NCBI GenBank assembly: GCA_023445495.1
Contig: JAEXLC010000159.1
Location: 1 to 10,846 of the forward strand
Origin: Pseudomonadota bacterium
GTDB taxonomy: Bacteria; Pseudomonadota; Alphaproteobacteria; Sphingomonadales; Sphingomonadaceae
Direction: 5' to 3'
Length of the DNA: 10,846 nt
Of the stretch, positions 1 through 6,131 are shown one piece after another. Under the pieces are notes generated by a model. That model made no database searches, was not told the origin of the DNA, and saw nothing but the letters and a program-made list of their open reading frames with translations. Made by a program: the position numbers and the translations under genes. The first letter of the stretch is position 1, and every line of letters begins with the position of its first letter.

Positions 1-103
1 GGTCGGGGGAGGGCGTGACGCATCCCGCCGGTTTCAGTTGAGGAGGACAGCCCCTCCCCTAGCCCCTCCCGCAAGCGGAAGGGGAACAAGAAGAACGGAA
101 CCT
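1..103. other. Gap beyond tolQ, probable approach to tolR
   Basis: This is the stretch downstream of the tolQ stop. In Tol-Pal operons tolR normally follows tolQ, and it would run off the left edge. A minus-strand ATG lies at 23-21 and opens MRHALPR before the edge; it could be the tolR start, but seven residues cannot show this and no strong ribosome-binding site precedes it. The only clear structure is the GC-rich hairpin described separately at 63-84. The gap of at least 80 bp between tolQ and the next gene is wider than usual for this operon and seems to be due to that repeat. Confidence 0.35.
63..84. repeat. GC-rich hairpin repeat after tolQ
   Basis: Arms at 63-72 and 75-84 are complementary except for one C-A mismatch (68/79). 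The unit CCCCTCCCGC followed by GCGGAAGGGG resembles the CCCTC/GAGGG-rich repeats at 6623-6758 in style, though not in exact sequence. It lies 20 bp beyond the tolQ stop. In mRNA it would fold into a stable stem without a following U-tract, so it is more likely a dispersed intergenic repeat, perhaps stabilising tolQ mRNA, than an intrinsic terminator. Confidence 0.55.
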
Positions 104-793
104 TCACGCCTCCATCTCCAGGCGACGGCTGAGCGTCGCGTGGAAACCGTCGGCGAAACGGTTGAGCCGCGCCTCGACGCGGTTCACGGCGTGCGAATAG
201 CGGTTGTACGCGATCAGCGCCGGGATGGCGGCGAACAGGCCGATCGCGGTGGCGAACAAGGCCTCGGCGATGCCCGGCGCGACCACGGCGAGCGACGAGC
301 TCTGCTCCTTGGCGATGCCGGTGAAGCTGCGCATGATGCCCCACACCGTGCCGAACAGGCCGATGAACGGCGCCGCCGAAGCGATGGTGGCGAGGAAGTT
401 CAGCCGGTCGGCCAGCTTGTCGATCTCGTTGGCGATCGTCGCGCCCATCGCCGTCGCAAGACGCTCGCGGGTGCCTTCGCGGTCGATGGCCTTGCCCGAG
501 GTCGAGCGGCGCCATTCGGTGACGCCGGCGGCGAAGACCCGCGCGATCGGCTGCTCGCGGCCGGCGGCGCGGCGGTGGAACTCGTCGATGTCGTCGGCCT
601 CGCGATATTCGCTCTCGAACTTGTCGATCGCCTTGCGCACCGAGCTGACTCGGAAGCCGAAGCTCAGAATGATCGTCCAGGTCCAGAGCGACGCGAGCAG
701 CAGGCCGATCATCACGGCGCGCACCACCCAGTCCGCCTGCAGGAACAGGCCGATCGGCGACATGGTTGCGGCGTCGGTGCTGATAAATTCCAT
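104..793 (-). CDS. tolQ: TolQ, Tol-Pal inner-membrane proton-channel subunit
   Basis: The 229-residue protein is a MotA/TolQ/ExbB family member. With TolR it forms the proton-driven stator that energises TolA, which keeps the outer membrane tied to the cell wall and constricts it at division. Three hydrophobic segments are visible at about 21-45, 134-155 and 168-192. The long cytoplasmic loop between the first two is typical. The family signature PFIGLFGTVWGIM (142-154) and the PGIAEALFATAIGL segment (173-186) line the channel in ExbB/TolQ proteins. Length is normal for the family. The ATG start lies 7 bp after the ybgC stop, and a GGAAGGGGA purine stretch inside the end of ybgC could serve as ribosome-binding site at long spacing. 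ybgC followed by tolQ is the classical tol operon order. I see no sign of damage. Confidence 0.95.
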   Translation of the reverse strand: MEFISTDAATMSPIGLFLQADWVVRAVMIGLLLASLWTWTIILSFGFRVSSVRKAIDKFESEYREADDIDEFHRRAAGREQPIARVFAAGVTEWRRSTSGKAIDREGTRERLATAMGATIANEIDKLADRLNFLATIASAAPFIGLFGTVWGIMRSFTGIAKEQSSSLAVVAPGIAEALFATAIGLFAAIPALIAYNRYSHAVNRVEARLNRFADGFHATLSRRLEMEA

Positions 794-800
794 GATCGGT

Positions 801-1247
801 TCAGTTCCCCTTCCAGACCAGCGGCGCGAATCGATCCATCCATTCCGCCGGCTGCCGGCGGGGCCGCCCGGACGGGGAGACGAACACCGCCTCGACTTCC
901 GCTTCGGCCACTATGGTAACGTCGCGCATGACTCGTTGATGAATATCCACTGCGGCGGGGCGCAGCTGGACCAGCCGGCTGACCACCACCAGTTCGTCGC
1001 CCAGGCGCGCCGGCGCCCGGAATCGAATGTTCGCCTCGCGCAGCGCATAGGCGCCGGTGCCGGCCTCATGGACGGCGCGCTGGTCGACGCCGGCCAGGGC
1101 CAGCATATCCGAGCGGGCCCGCTCCATGAACCTGAGATAGTTGGCGTGATAGACCACGCCGCTCAGGTCGGTGTCCTCGAAATAGACACGCAGGACGAAA
1201 TGATGCTCGAGGCCTTCGAAACGGCCAGGGGCAAAGGCGGCATGCAT
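801..1247 (-). CDS. ybgC: YbgC-type acyl-CoA thioesterase of the tol operon
   Basis: The 148-residue protein is a single hotdog-fold thioesterase of the 4-hydroxybenzoyl-CoA thioesterase/YbgC family. Members hydrolyse acyl-CoA or acyl-ACP thioesters in the cytoplasm, and YbgC is linked to phospholipid metabolism and the Tol-Pal complex. The signature YFEDTDLSGVVYHANYLRF runs at 22-40. D27 matches the catalytic aspartate of the family, and H34/N36 lie in the conserved active-site helix start. The length is slightly above the usual 130-140 residues because of a short N-terminal lead of about 15 residues. The ATG at 1247 is preceded only by a G-rich stretch, so the start is less certain than the identity. 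It lies 45 bp after ruvB and 7 bp before tolQ, so it is probably cotranscribed with both. Confidence 0.93.
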   Translation of the reverse strand: MHAAFAPGRFEGLEHHFVLRVYFEDTDLSGVVYHANYLRFMERARSDMLALAGVDQRAVHEAGTGAYALREANIRFRAPARLGDELVVVSRLVQLRPAAVDIHQRVMRDVTIVAEAEVEAVFVSPSGRPRRQPAEWMDRFAPLVWKGN

Positions 1248-1275
1248 GCCCCGGCCCCTAACCCGGCAATTCCGC

Positions 1276-1288
1276 GGGGGAAACCCCC
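1276..1288. other. Small G/C hairpin between ruvB and ybgC
   Basis: Five G (1276-1280), AAA, then five C (1284-1288) can form a 5-bp stem with a three-base loop. On the coding (minus) strand no U-tract follows, so a true intrinsic terminator is unlikely. It might partly attenuate or process the message between ruvB and ybgC. It is short enough to be chance in DNA this rich in GC. Confidence 0.3.
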
Positions 1289-1292
1289 AGCC

Positions 1293-2315
1293 TCAGTCGA
1301 ACAGCCCTTCCTGCGCGGTGGACGGAGGATTGAGCCCGAGATGCTTCCAACCGGCGGCATTGAGGCAGCGCCCGCGCGCCGTCCGCGCGATCATCCCGAT
1401 CTGGATCAGATAGGGCTCGATCACTTCCTCGATCGTGTCGCGCGGCTCGCTGAGCCCCGCCGCCAGCGTCTCGACGCCGACCGGGCCGCCCTTGTAGATG
1501 TCGGCGATCATGGTGAGATAGCGCCGGTCCATCGCATCGAGGCCGAGCGCATCGACCTCCAGCCGGGTCAGCGACTGGTCGGCCACCTTCGCATGCACCA
1601 CCGCCTCGCCCAGCACATTGGCGAAGTCGCGCACCCGGCGCAGCAGCCGGCCGGCAATACGCGGCGTACCCCGAGAGCGGCGCGCGATCTCGTGCGCGCC
1701 ATCGGGGGCGACATGGAGATCGAGCAACGTCGCGGCGCGGGTGACGACCTTTTCCAGCTCGTCCACCCCGTAGAAATTGAGGCGGACCGGGATGCCGAAG
1801 CGGTCCCGGAGCGGCTGGGTGAGCAGCCCCTGGCGGGTGGTGGCGCCGACCAGGGTAAAGCGCGGCAGGTCGATCCGCACGCTGCGCGCCGACGGCCCCT
1901 CGCCGATCATCAGGTCCAGCGCGCGGTCCTCCATCGCCGGGTAGAGGACTTCCTCGACCGCGGGATTCAGCCGGTGGATCTCGTCGATGAACAGGACGTC
2001 GCCATCCTCGAGATTGGTGAGCAGCGCAGCCAGGTCGCCCGACTTGGCGATGACCGGGCCCGAGGTCGAGCGGAAGCCGACACCCATTTCGCGGGCGATG
2101 ATCTGGGCGAGCGTGGTCTTGCCGAGCCCCGGCGGGCCGAAGAACAGGACATGGTCGAGCGCATCGCCGCGCTGCTTGGCGGCATCGATGAACACACGCA
2201 GATTCTCGCGCGCTGCCCGCTGGCCGACAAACTCGTCGAGGCTCTTCGGGCGCAGCGCTGCATCCACGTCATCGGCGCGACGGGTGGAGGAGAGGAGGCG
2301 ATCAGTGTCGGTCAT
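1293..2315 (-). CDS. ruvB: RuvB, Holliday junction branch-migration ATPase
   Basis: The 340-residue AAA+ motor forms hexamers that, bound to RuvA, pump DNA through Holliday junctions during recombination and repair. Visible motifs are Walker A GPPGLGKT (60-67), Walker B VLFIDE (107-112), sensor 1 GATTR (157-161), the PLRDRFG arginine-finger region (168-174) and sensor 2 GTPRIAGRLLRRVRDFA (216-232). The C-terminal winged helix includes the conserved GGPVGVETLA and EPYLIQIG segments. Two starts are possible: TTG at 2324 and ATG at 2315. I chose the ATG because it overlaps the upstream gene's TGA as ATGA, giving translational coupling, and yields the usual MTDTDR-type N-terminus. The gene heads ruvB-ybgC-tolQ and is the third gene of the presumed operon. 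I saw no GAAC-N7-GAAC LexA-type box in the short gap upstream of the operon, though I did this by eye. Confidence 0.97.
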   Translation of the reverse strand: MTDTDRLLSSTRRADDVDAALRPKSLDEFVGQRAARENLRVFIDAAKQRGDALDHVLFFGPPGLGKTTLAQIIAREMGVGFRSTSGPVIAKSGDLAALLTNLEDGDVLFIDEIHRLNPAVEEVLYPAMEDRALDLMIGEGPSARSVRIDLPRFTLVGATTRQGLLTQPLRDRFGIPVRLNFYGVDELEKVVTRAATLLDLHVAPDGAHEIARRSRGTPRIAGRLLRRVRDFANVLGEAVVHAKVADQSLTRLEVDALGLDAMDRRYLTMIADIYKGGPVGVETLAAGLSEPRDTIEEVIEPYLIQIGMIARTARGRCLNAAGWKHLGLNPPSTAQEGLFD

Positions 2316-2833
2316 ATCGTCCAATTCGGTCGCGCATTCTTCACCAGCGTCAACACCTCATCCAGATAGCATAAACTGATGCCAACGAGGCTGATTGCCG
2401 CAGGCTCCTTCAGATGGCTGGAGGCAACTTTGGCATAGAACGGCATGATATTGCTTTGTGCGTTCGTGAATATGACCCGGTGGTCAGCATGCGCGCTTCC
2501 GAACACGAAATGCGTCGCATGGAGCAACCTGTTCAGGGCTGCCTGATATCTGTCCTCCCAGAGTTCGGGCCCGCCATCGAACTGCACATGAAATTTCTGG
2601 ATACTCTGGAACACGTGATGATCGAACCCGAAAAGATTGTTCACTCGCCGGGCATGAAACGCAAACTCGACAAGTTCCTGAGAAACCATCTCGACAAAGG
2701 CGCCCGCCCATTCGCCGGGATACACGGTACTTGCGAACGAAAAGATTCTCAGCGCTTTGGCGCGCGCCGCTCCGATATGGAGTAACGCAAGCCCGTCGGT
2801 ATTCCCGTCCAACTCGATGGCGACATCGCTCAC
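2312..2833 (-). CDS. Unrecognised low-GC protein coupled to ruvB
   Basis: I do not recognise this 173-residue protein. It has no signal peptide, no clear membrane segment and no familiar catalytic motif. It is rich in aromatic residues and histidine: F57, F59 and H60, the FGFDHH stretch at 68-73, H105 and H108, and the FGSAHADHR stretch at 111-119. The C-terminus (145-165) is a hydrophobic helix-like segment. I chose the GTG at 2833 because it overlaps the TGA of the DUF4337 gene as GTGA. A longer reading to 2932 would run 33 residues into that gene with an arginine-rich shadow peptide. Its own TGA overlaps the ruvB ATG as ATGA. Base composition differs: my hand count gives about 54-55% GC, against roughly two thirds or more in adjacent genes, with codons such as AAA, TTT and ATA. 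It therefore looks acquired, yet is neatly fitted into the operon. A cytoplasmic function is inferred only from the lack of export signals. Confidence 0.75.
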   Translation of the reverse strand: MSDVAIELDGNTDGLALLHIGAARAKALRIFSFASTVYPGEWAGAFVEMVSQELVEFAFHARRVNNLFGFDHHVFQSIQKFHVQFDGGPELWEDRYQAALNRLLHATHFVFGSAHADHRVIFTNAQSNIMPFYAKVASSHLKEPAAISLVGISLCYLDEVLTLVKNARPNWTI

Positions 2834-3384
2834 CCCAGCACCCCGCTCAACAGCGCCGGATGGAAGCCCCAGCCGAGGAAGCCGCACAGCCCCATGAACA
2901 GGCCGAAGCCGCCGAACGCCCAGCCGGCCCACAGCAGCCAGCCACTCTCGACCAAAGCCGCCACCGCCGCGATCGAGATGGCGGTGGAGACCGCCGCGTC
3001 GCTGGCGTCGAACTGGTCGTCATGGACGTTGAGCGCGTCATACTGGTCGCTCTGCGCCTTCGCATCGGCGGCGAGGCGGGGGGCTTCGGCCTTGTACTTG
3101 GCGATCTCGGCATCGAGCCCGGCGAGGACCGGCGCGGCGCGCTTGGGATCGGCGAGCGCGGCGATCTGGACGCGGCTTGCCTCGGCGACATGCTGCTTGG
3201 TCTTGGTCGCCTGATATTCGTTCCACTTGTCGACCGAGGCCGACTGGGCCTGCTGCATGTTCTGGACGATATTGCCGTCCTTGATCCCGCACAGGCCCAT
3301 GAACACCGAAAGCACGACCACGGTGATCGCCACCTTGCGGTTGAGCGACTTGTCCTTCGCCTCGGCGCTGACTTCGATTTCCAT
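2830..3384 (-). CDS. DUF4337 family membrane protein
   Basis: The 184-residue protein matches my recall of the DUF4337 family, whose function is unknown. It starts with an acidic cytoplasmic lead, MEIEVSAEAK. A transmembrane helix follows at about 17-34, and the segment GIKDGNIVQNMQQAQ (33-47) is typical of the family. A charged, probably helical or coiled region with few prolines runs at about 40-120, including VDKWNEYQATKTKQH (51-65). Two more membrane helices lie at about 133-150 and 153-172. The ATG at 3384 has the purine-rich AGGATAGGG about 8 bases upstream. It is the first gene of the minus-strand unit leading to ruvB, ybgC and tolQ. Its TGA overlaps the GTG of the next gene. With the Tol genes downstream, an envelope role is possible but only by association. 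Confidence 0.85.
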   Translation of the reverse strand: MEIEVSAEAKDKSLNRKVAITVVVLSVFMGLCGIKDGNIVQNMQQAQSASVDKWNEYQATKTKQHVAEASRVQIAALADPKRAAPVLAGLDAEIAKYKAEAPRLAADAKAQSDQYDALNVHDDQFDASDAAVSTAISIAAVAALVESGWLLWAGWAFGGFGLFMGLCGFLGWGFHPALLSGVLG

Positions 3385-3429
3385 CGCGCTGCCCTATCCT
3401 GCCTGCATCGGGGGAGCTAGGGCCGGCGC
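3385..3429. promoter_or_regulatory. Short divergent gap, likely promoter region
   Basis: These 45 bp separate the divergent starts of the DUF4337 gene and the 2-hydroxyacid dehydrogenase gene. They carry ribosome-binding candidates for both: AGGATAGGG on the minus strand, and GGGGAG (3410-3415) or AGGG (3419-3422) on the plus strand. The gap is too short for two independent promoters, so one or both must extend into the opposing gene. I see no convincing -35/-10 pair and no inverted-repeat operator. Confidence 0.3.
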
Positions 3430-4326
3430 ATGCCCCGCCCCGACCTGTTGCTGATCTCGAACGTGCCCGCCCCGCTCCGCGCGGCGCTGGCCGAACGCTT
3501 CACCCTGCACGAAGGCGCCCCGGTGCCCGGCATCCGCGCCGTGGTAGGCGGCGGCATGGCGAAGCTCGACGCGGCGCTGCTCGAGCAGCTGCCCGAGCTG
3601 GAGATCGTCGCGATCCACGGCATCGGCCATGACGGCATCGATATAGCGGCGCTGCGGGCCCGCGGCATTCCGCTGACGCTGACGCCGGATGTGCTGACCG
3701 AGGATGTCGCCGACCTTGCCATCGCGCTGATGCTCGCCGTCCACCGGCGCATCGCGGCGAACGACGCGCTGGTGCGCGCCGGCGGCTGGAGCGCACCGCT
3801 CGGCCGCCGGGCGAGCGGACGGCGCATCGGCATTTTCGGGCTCGGCCGGATCGGCCATGCCATCGCCCTGCGCGCCGCGCCCTTTGCCGGCGAATTGCTC
3901 TACACGGCCCGCAGCGAGAAAGCCGTTCCGTGGCGCTTCGTGCCGGACATTGCTGCACTGGCCGAAGCGAGCGACGTGCTGGTCATCGCCGCGCCGGGCG
4001 GGAGCGACACGCGTAACATCGTCGATGCCGCGGTGCTCGACCGGCTGGGGCCGGAGGGCGTGCTGATCAACATCGCCCGGGGCAGCCTGGTCGATGAGGA
4101 TGCGCTGGTCGCCGCGCTGGCCCAGGGCCGCATCGCCGGCGCCGGGCTCGACGTGTTCGCCCATGAGCCGCAGGTGCCCGATGCGCTCAGGACGATGCAG
4201 CAGGTGGTCCTTGCCCCGCATCAGGGCAGCGCCACCGAAGAGGGCCGCACCGAGATGCGCAATTTGGTGCTCGCCAATCTCGGCGCGCATTTCGCGGGCC
4301 TGCCGCTGCTTACGCCGCTGGGCTGA
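3430..4326 (+). CDS. D-isomer 2-hydroxyacid dehydrogenase, NAD(P)-dependent
   Basis: The 298-residue protein reduces 2-keto acids such as glyoxylate or hydroxypyruvate to D-2-hydroxy acids, or the reverse, in the cytoplasm. The split catalytic domain surrounds a Rossmann domain whose nucleotide loop is GLGRIG (137-142). The family triad is visible: R218 in NIARGSLVDEDAL, E246 in HEP and H264 in LAPHQGSAT. The segment AIHGIGHDGIDI (61-72) is the usual substrate-loop region. It is slightly short for the family (about 310-330), mainly because of compact loops. The residue after the second beta strand of the Rossmann fold is in YTARSEK (158-164). The R and K there hint at NADPH preference, as in GhrA/GhrB-type hydroxypyruvate reductases, but substrate cannot be fixed from sequence. 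It converges on the GFA-family gene with only 4 bp between stops. Confidence 0.9.
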   Translation: MPRPDLLLISNVPAPLRAALAERFTLHEGAPVPGIRAVVGGGMAKLDAALLEQLPELEIVAIHGIGHDGIDIAALRARGIPLTLTPDVLTEDVADLAIALMLAVHRRIAANDALVRAGGWSAPLGRRASGRRIGIFGLGRIGHAIALRAAPFAGELLYTARSEKAVPWRFVPDIAALAEASDVLVIAAPGGSDTRNIVDAAVLDRLGPEGVLINIARGSLVDEDALVAALAQGRIAGAGLDVFAHEPQVPDALRTMQQVVLAPHQGSATEEGRTEMRNLVLANLGAHFAGLPLLTPLG

Positions 4327-4330
4327 ACGC

Positions 4331-4726
4331 TCAATCATAGCGTTCCACGGCGCTGGTGATCTCCAGCCAGGCGCATTGCCGCTCCTCGAACACCGAGACG
4401 GTCGGCGCCGGGAAGGCGGGATCGGCGAAATGGCCGACGGGGATGGCGATGGTGTCGGCGATGCCGCCGCCGCTGTACCAGACATTGCCGCCGCAGACCG
4501 GGCAGAAGTGGAAGCTGGCCGGCGCGCCGCCGCTTTCGGAAGGGGCGAGCCATTCGGTCGACTGGCCCGTGATCGTCACCTGATCGGTGGGGAAGCGCGC
4601 CTGCACCGCGAACGCCGAGCCGCTGCGCTGCTTGCAGTTGAGGCAGTGGCAGACCGAGATGCGGGTCGGCTCGCCGGTGCATTCGGCGCGGAGCTGGCCG
4701 CAGCGGCAGGCGGCGGTGCGGGTCAT
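4331..4726 (-). CDS. GFA/CENP-V family zinc-binding protein
   Basis: The 131-residue protein belongs to the Mss4-like GFA family, named after glutathione-dependent formaldehyde-activating enzyme Gfa. Most members have no proven reaction. The zinc ligands are all present, numbered from the ATG: C7-x-C9, C26-H-C28-x-x-C31 and C75-x-x-C78 followed by GG. The remaining body is the typical beta-rich fold with FHFCPVCGGNVWY (72-84) and a late IPVGHF segment. Start choice: GTG at 4729 overlaps the ruvA stop as GTGA, and the adjacent ATG at 4726 overlaps it as TGATG. I favour the ATG, and the difference is one residue. Either way translation is probably coupled to ruvA. Formaldehyde or glutathione chemistry should not be assumed, since the formaldehyde role of Gfa itself is disputed. 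Confidence 0.9.
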   Translation of the reverse strand: MTRTAACRCGQLRAECTGEPTRISVCHCLNCKQRSGSAFAVQARFPTDQVTITGQSTEWLAPSESGGAPASFHFCPVCGGNVWYSGGGIADTIAIPVGHFADPAFPAPTVSVFEERQCAWLEITSAVERYD

Positions 4727-5322
4727 CACTTGGCAGCCTTGCGCAAGGCGAGGCGGACCAGGGCGTCGAGCGTGGCGCCGCTGCCCAGCTCATCGGCGGC
4801 GGCATTGACCGCGGCGCTCGCCTCGGCCGGCTTGAAGCCGAGGTTGAGCATCGCCGAGACCGCATCCTGCGCCGCGCCACTGGCCGGGGCCGCACCGCCG
4901 CCAGCCGCCGCCAGGGCGACACCGCCGGCCTTGTCCTTGAGCTCGTTGACGATGCGCTGGGCGAGCTTGGGGCCGACGCCATTGGCACGGGCAATCATCG
5001 CCGCATCGGCGCGGGCGACGGCGGTCTGCACTTCCTCGGGACTGAGGATCGAGAGGATCGCCAGCGCCACCTTGGCGCCGACGCCCTGCACGCTGGTCAA
5101 ATGGCGGAACCAGTCGCGCTCCGCCGCCGTGGCGAAGCCCATCAGCCGGATCGAATCCTCGCTGACCAGCATCTCGGTATGCAGCGTGGCGAACTCGCCG
5201 ACCGCGCCGAGCGCCGCGAGGGTGCGCGCCGAGGCGCCGGCGAGATAGCCGACGCCGTTCACGTCGATCACGATGCTGTCGATGCCGGTGGCTTCGATGC
5301 GGCCCTTCAGATGCGCGATCAT
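4726..5322 (-). CDS. ruvA: RuvA, Holliday junction DNA-binding subunit
   Basis: The 198-residue protein tetramerises on four-way DNA junctions and recruits RuvB. The N-terminal OB-fold domain opens with MIAHLKGRIE and contains NGVGY (22-26). The acidic pin that separates strands is present at E55-D56, the same numbering as in the E. coli protein. Two helix-hairpin-helix motifs are at SVQGVGAKVALAIL (77-90) and ANGVGPKLAQRIV (113-125). An alanine/glycine-rich flexible linker (about 133-152) leads to the C-terminal RuvB-binding domain with MLNLGFKPAEA (156-166). Length is normal. The frame stays open far upstream, but the ATG at 5322 gives the family N-terminus and has the strong purine run AGGAGAGGAAGG just before it. 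It is cotranscribed with the GFA-family gene and separated from ruvC by a plus-strand gene. Confidence 0.96.
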   Translation of the reverse strand: MIAHLKGRIEATGIDSIVIDVNGVGYLAGASARTLAALGAVGEFATLHTEMLVSEDSIRLMGFATAAERDWFRHLTSVQGVGAKVALAILSILSPEEVQTAVARADAAMIARANGVGPKLAQRIVNELKDKAGGVALAAAGGGAAPASGAAQDAVSAMLNLGFKPAEASAAVNAAADELGSGATLDALVRLALRKAAK

Positions 5323-5547
5323 GCCGCCTTCCTCTCCTGTCCAGCCGGCCGGCCGGGCAAAAATGTTGAATCTCTTGAGTCCCCACGCATGCGCGCAGGA
5401 AGCGGGATCGATGGACAAGGGAGCGGCTGGCGCATGGCTGGTACATAAGCGGAACAACGCGGTGTAGGAAAGCGAAATCACCCCGGCTGCTCTGGCGAAA
5501 CCCGCTGCGCCTCCCCAAGTCGCGGGCAGGGAATTGGGGGATTTTCG
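5323..5547. promoter_or_regulatory. Divergent gap between ruvA and a membrane gene
   Basis: These 225 bp must contain the promoters of ruvA (minus) and of the membrane protein gene (plus). The ruvA side has a good ribosome-binding site and then a (CCGG)x3 palindrome at 5345-5356. The middle (5358-5380) is locally A/T-rich. I could not find a persuasive -35/-10 pair. I looked for the alphaproteobacterial LexA box GAAC-N7-GAAC: one GAAC occurs near 5452, but its partner half is missing. Confidence 0.3.
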
Positions 5548-5994
5548 ATGCTCGTCGCGTTGCTTGGGCTCTGGTGCATGGTGTTGCTGGCGGAGGGCAC
5601 GCCGATCGGGCGGATGCTGCGACGCGCGCTGGTCGAATGGCCGGCGGCGGGGCTGGCGCGGATCGAGCGCGGGGCGGTGCTGACCTGGGCGCTGCTCGGG
5701 GTGATCGGGCTGCTGTGCTTCTGGTTCCTGGAGGAAGACGGGCTGCGCCTGTTTGGCTGGGCGATGCCCGAGATTGCCGGCTGGGTCTCGATGTTCGAGA
5801 TCGGCGCGCTGGTCGACGGCCTTGCGGTGGCGGTGATGGCCGCTTCGACGCTGCGGCTGGGCGCGGTGCGCAGGTGGCTGGCGGCGCGATTGCCGATCGG
5901 TCGCCGGGCGACGCGGGCTCGGCGGGTGCGGCCGGTTGAAGGGAAAGCCTCGAACGATGACGAGGACGGAGCCGGGTTGGCGCTGGCCGCTTAG
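5548..5994 (+). CDS. Small hypothetical membrane protein
   Basis: I do not recognise a family for this 148-residue protein. Hydrophobic stretches at 1-16, 43-61 (AVLTWALLGVIGLLCFWFL) and 78-101 (GWVSMFEIGALVDGLAVAVM and following) suggest two or three membrane helices. The second and third are separated by the acidic stretch EEDG (62-65). After 101 comes a strongly basic arginine-rich segment (103-130), probably cytoplasmic, ending in an acidic tail NDDEDG (136-141). The ATG at 5548 has GGGGG (5536-5540) seven bases upstream. Its codon use is GC-rich like its neighbours. It interrupts the ruvC and ruvA genes on the opposite strand, and its stop lies 6 bp before a large inverted repeat. Function is unknown. 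Confidence 0.75.
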   Translation: MLVALLGLWCMVLLAEGTPIGRMLRRALVEWPAAGLARIERGAVLTWALLGVIGLLCFWFLEEDGLRLFGWAMPEIAGWVSMFEIGALVDGLAVAVMAASTLRLGAVRRWLAARLPIGRRATRARRVRPVEGKASNDDEDGAGLALAA

Positions 5995-6000
5995 GTCCAC

Positions 6001-6120
6001 CGTCATCCCGGCCCCTTCGACTGCCTGCAGGGCAGGCGCTCAGGACAGGCTTGAGCCGGGATCCCGCTTCTTCTTCGGCGGCGCAAGACAGCGGGACCCC
6101 GGCTCAAGGCCGGGGTGACG
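6001..6120. repeat. Inverted GTCATCCC repeat, possible two-way terminator
   Basis: The outer arms CGTCATCCCGGCC (6001-6013) and 6108-6120 are complementary with one mismatch. Inside them, 6050-6067 pairs with 6091-6108, again with one mismatch. A further small stem, CTGCC (6021-6025) with GGCAG (6031-6035), sits in the left part. This is the dispersed intergenic repeat type seen throughout many alphaproteobacterial genomes, and a shorter relative is at 7581-7672. It fills almost the whole gap between two converging genes, the membrane protein gene and ruvC, so it may end transcription from both sides. No U-tract marks a classical intrinsic terminator. Confidence 0.7.
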
Positions 6121-6131
6121 AGGTAGGAGCC

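Noticed and set aside
204..2369. Plus-strand open frame of 721 codons opposite tolQ, ybgC and ruvB
   Set aside because: It runs antisense to three genes with clear family motifs, has arginine/alanine/histidine-rich shadow composition, and crosses gene boundaries. Long antisense frames are expected in GC-rich DNA.
2640..2720. HEPN or other toxin motif in the orphan protein
   Set aside because: The arginine/histidine spacing around HARRVNN and FDHH does not fit the HEPN R-x4-6-H pattern, so no toxin call is supported.
3394..4485. Minus-strand open frame of 363 codons opposite the hydroxyacid dehydrogenase gene
   Set aside because: The plus-strand frame has the complete Rossmann loop and catalytic R/E/H. 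The minus frame shows only low-complexity shadow sequence.
5440..5470. LexA (SOS) box upstream of ruvA
   Set aside because: A single GAAC half site near 5452 lacks the second GAAC at the right spacing.
5323..6006. N-terminal extension of ruvA to 6006
   Set aside because: The extra residues are proline/arginine-rich shadow of the plus-strand membrane gene, and the ATG at 5322 gives the exact RuvA N-terminus with a strong ribosome-binding site.
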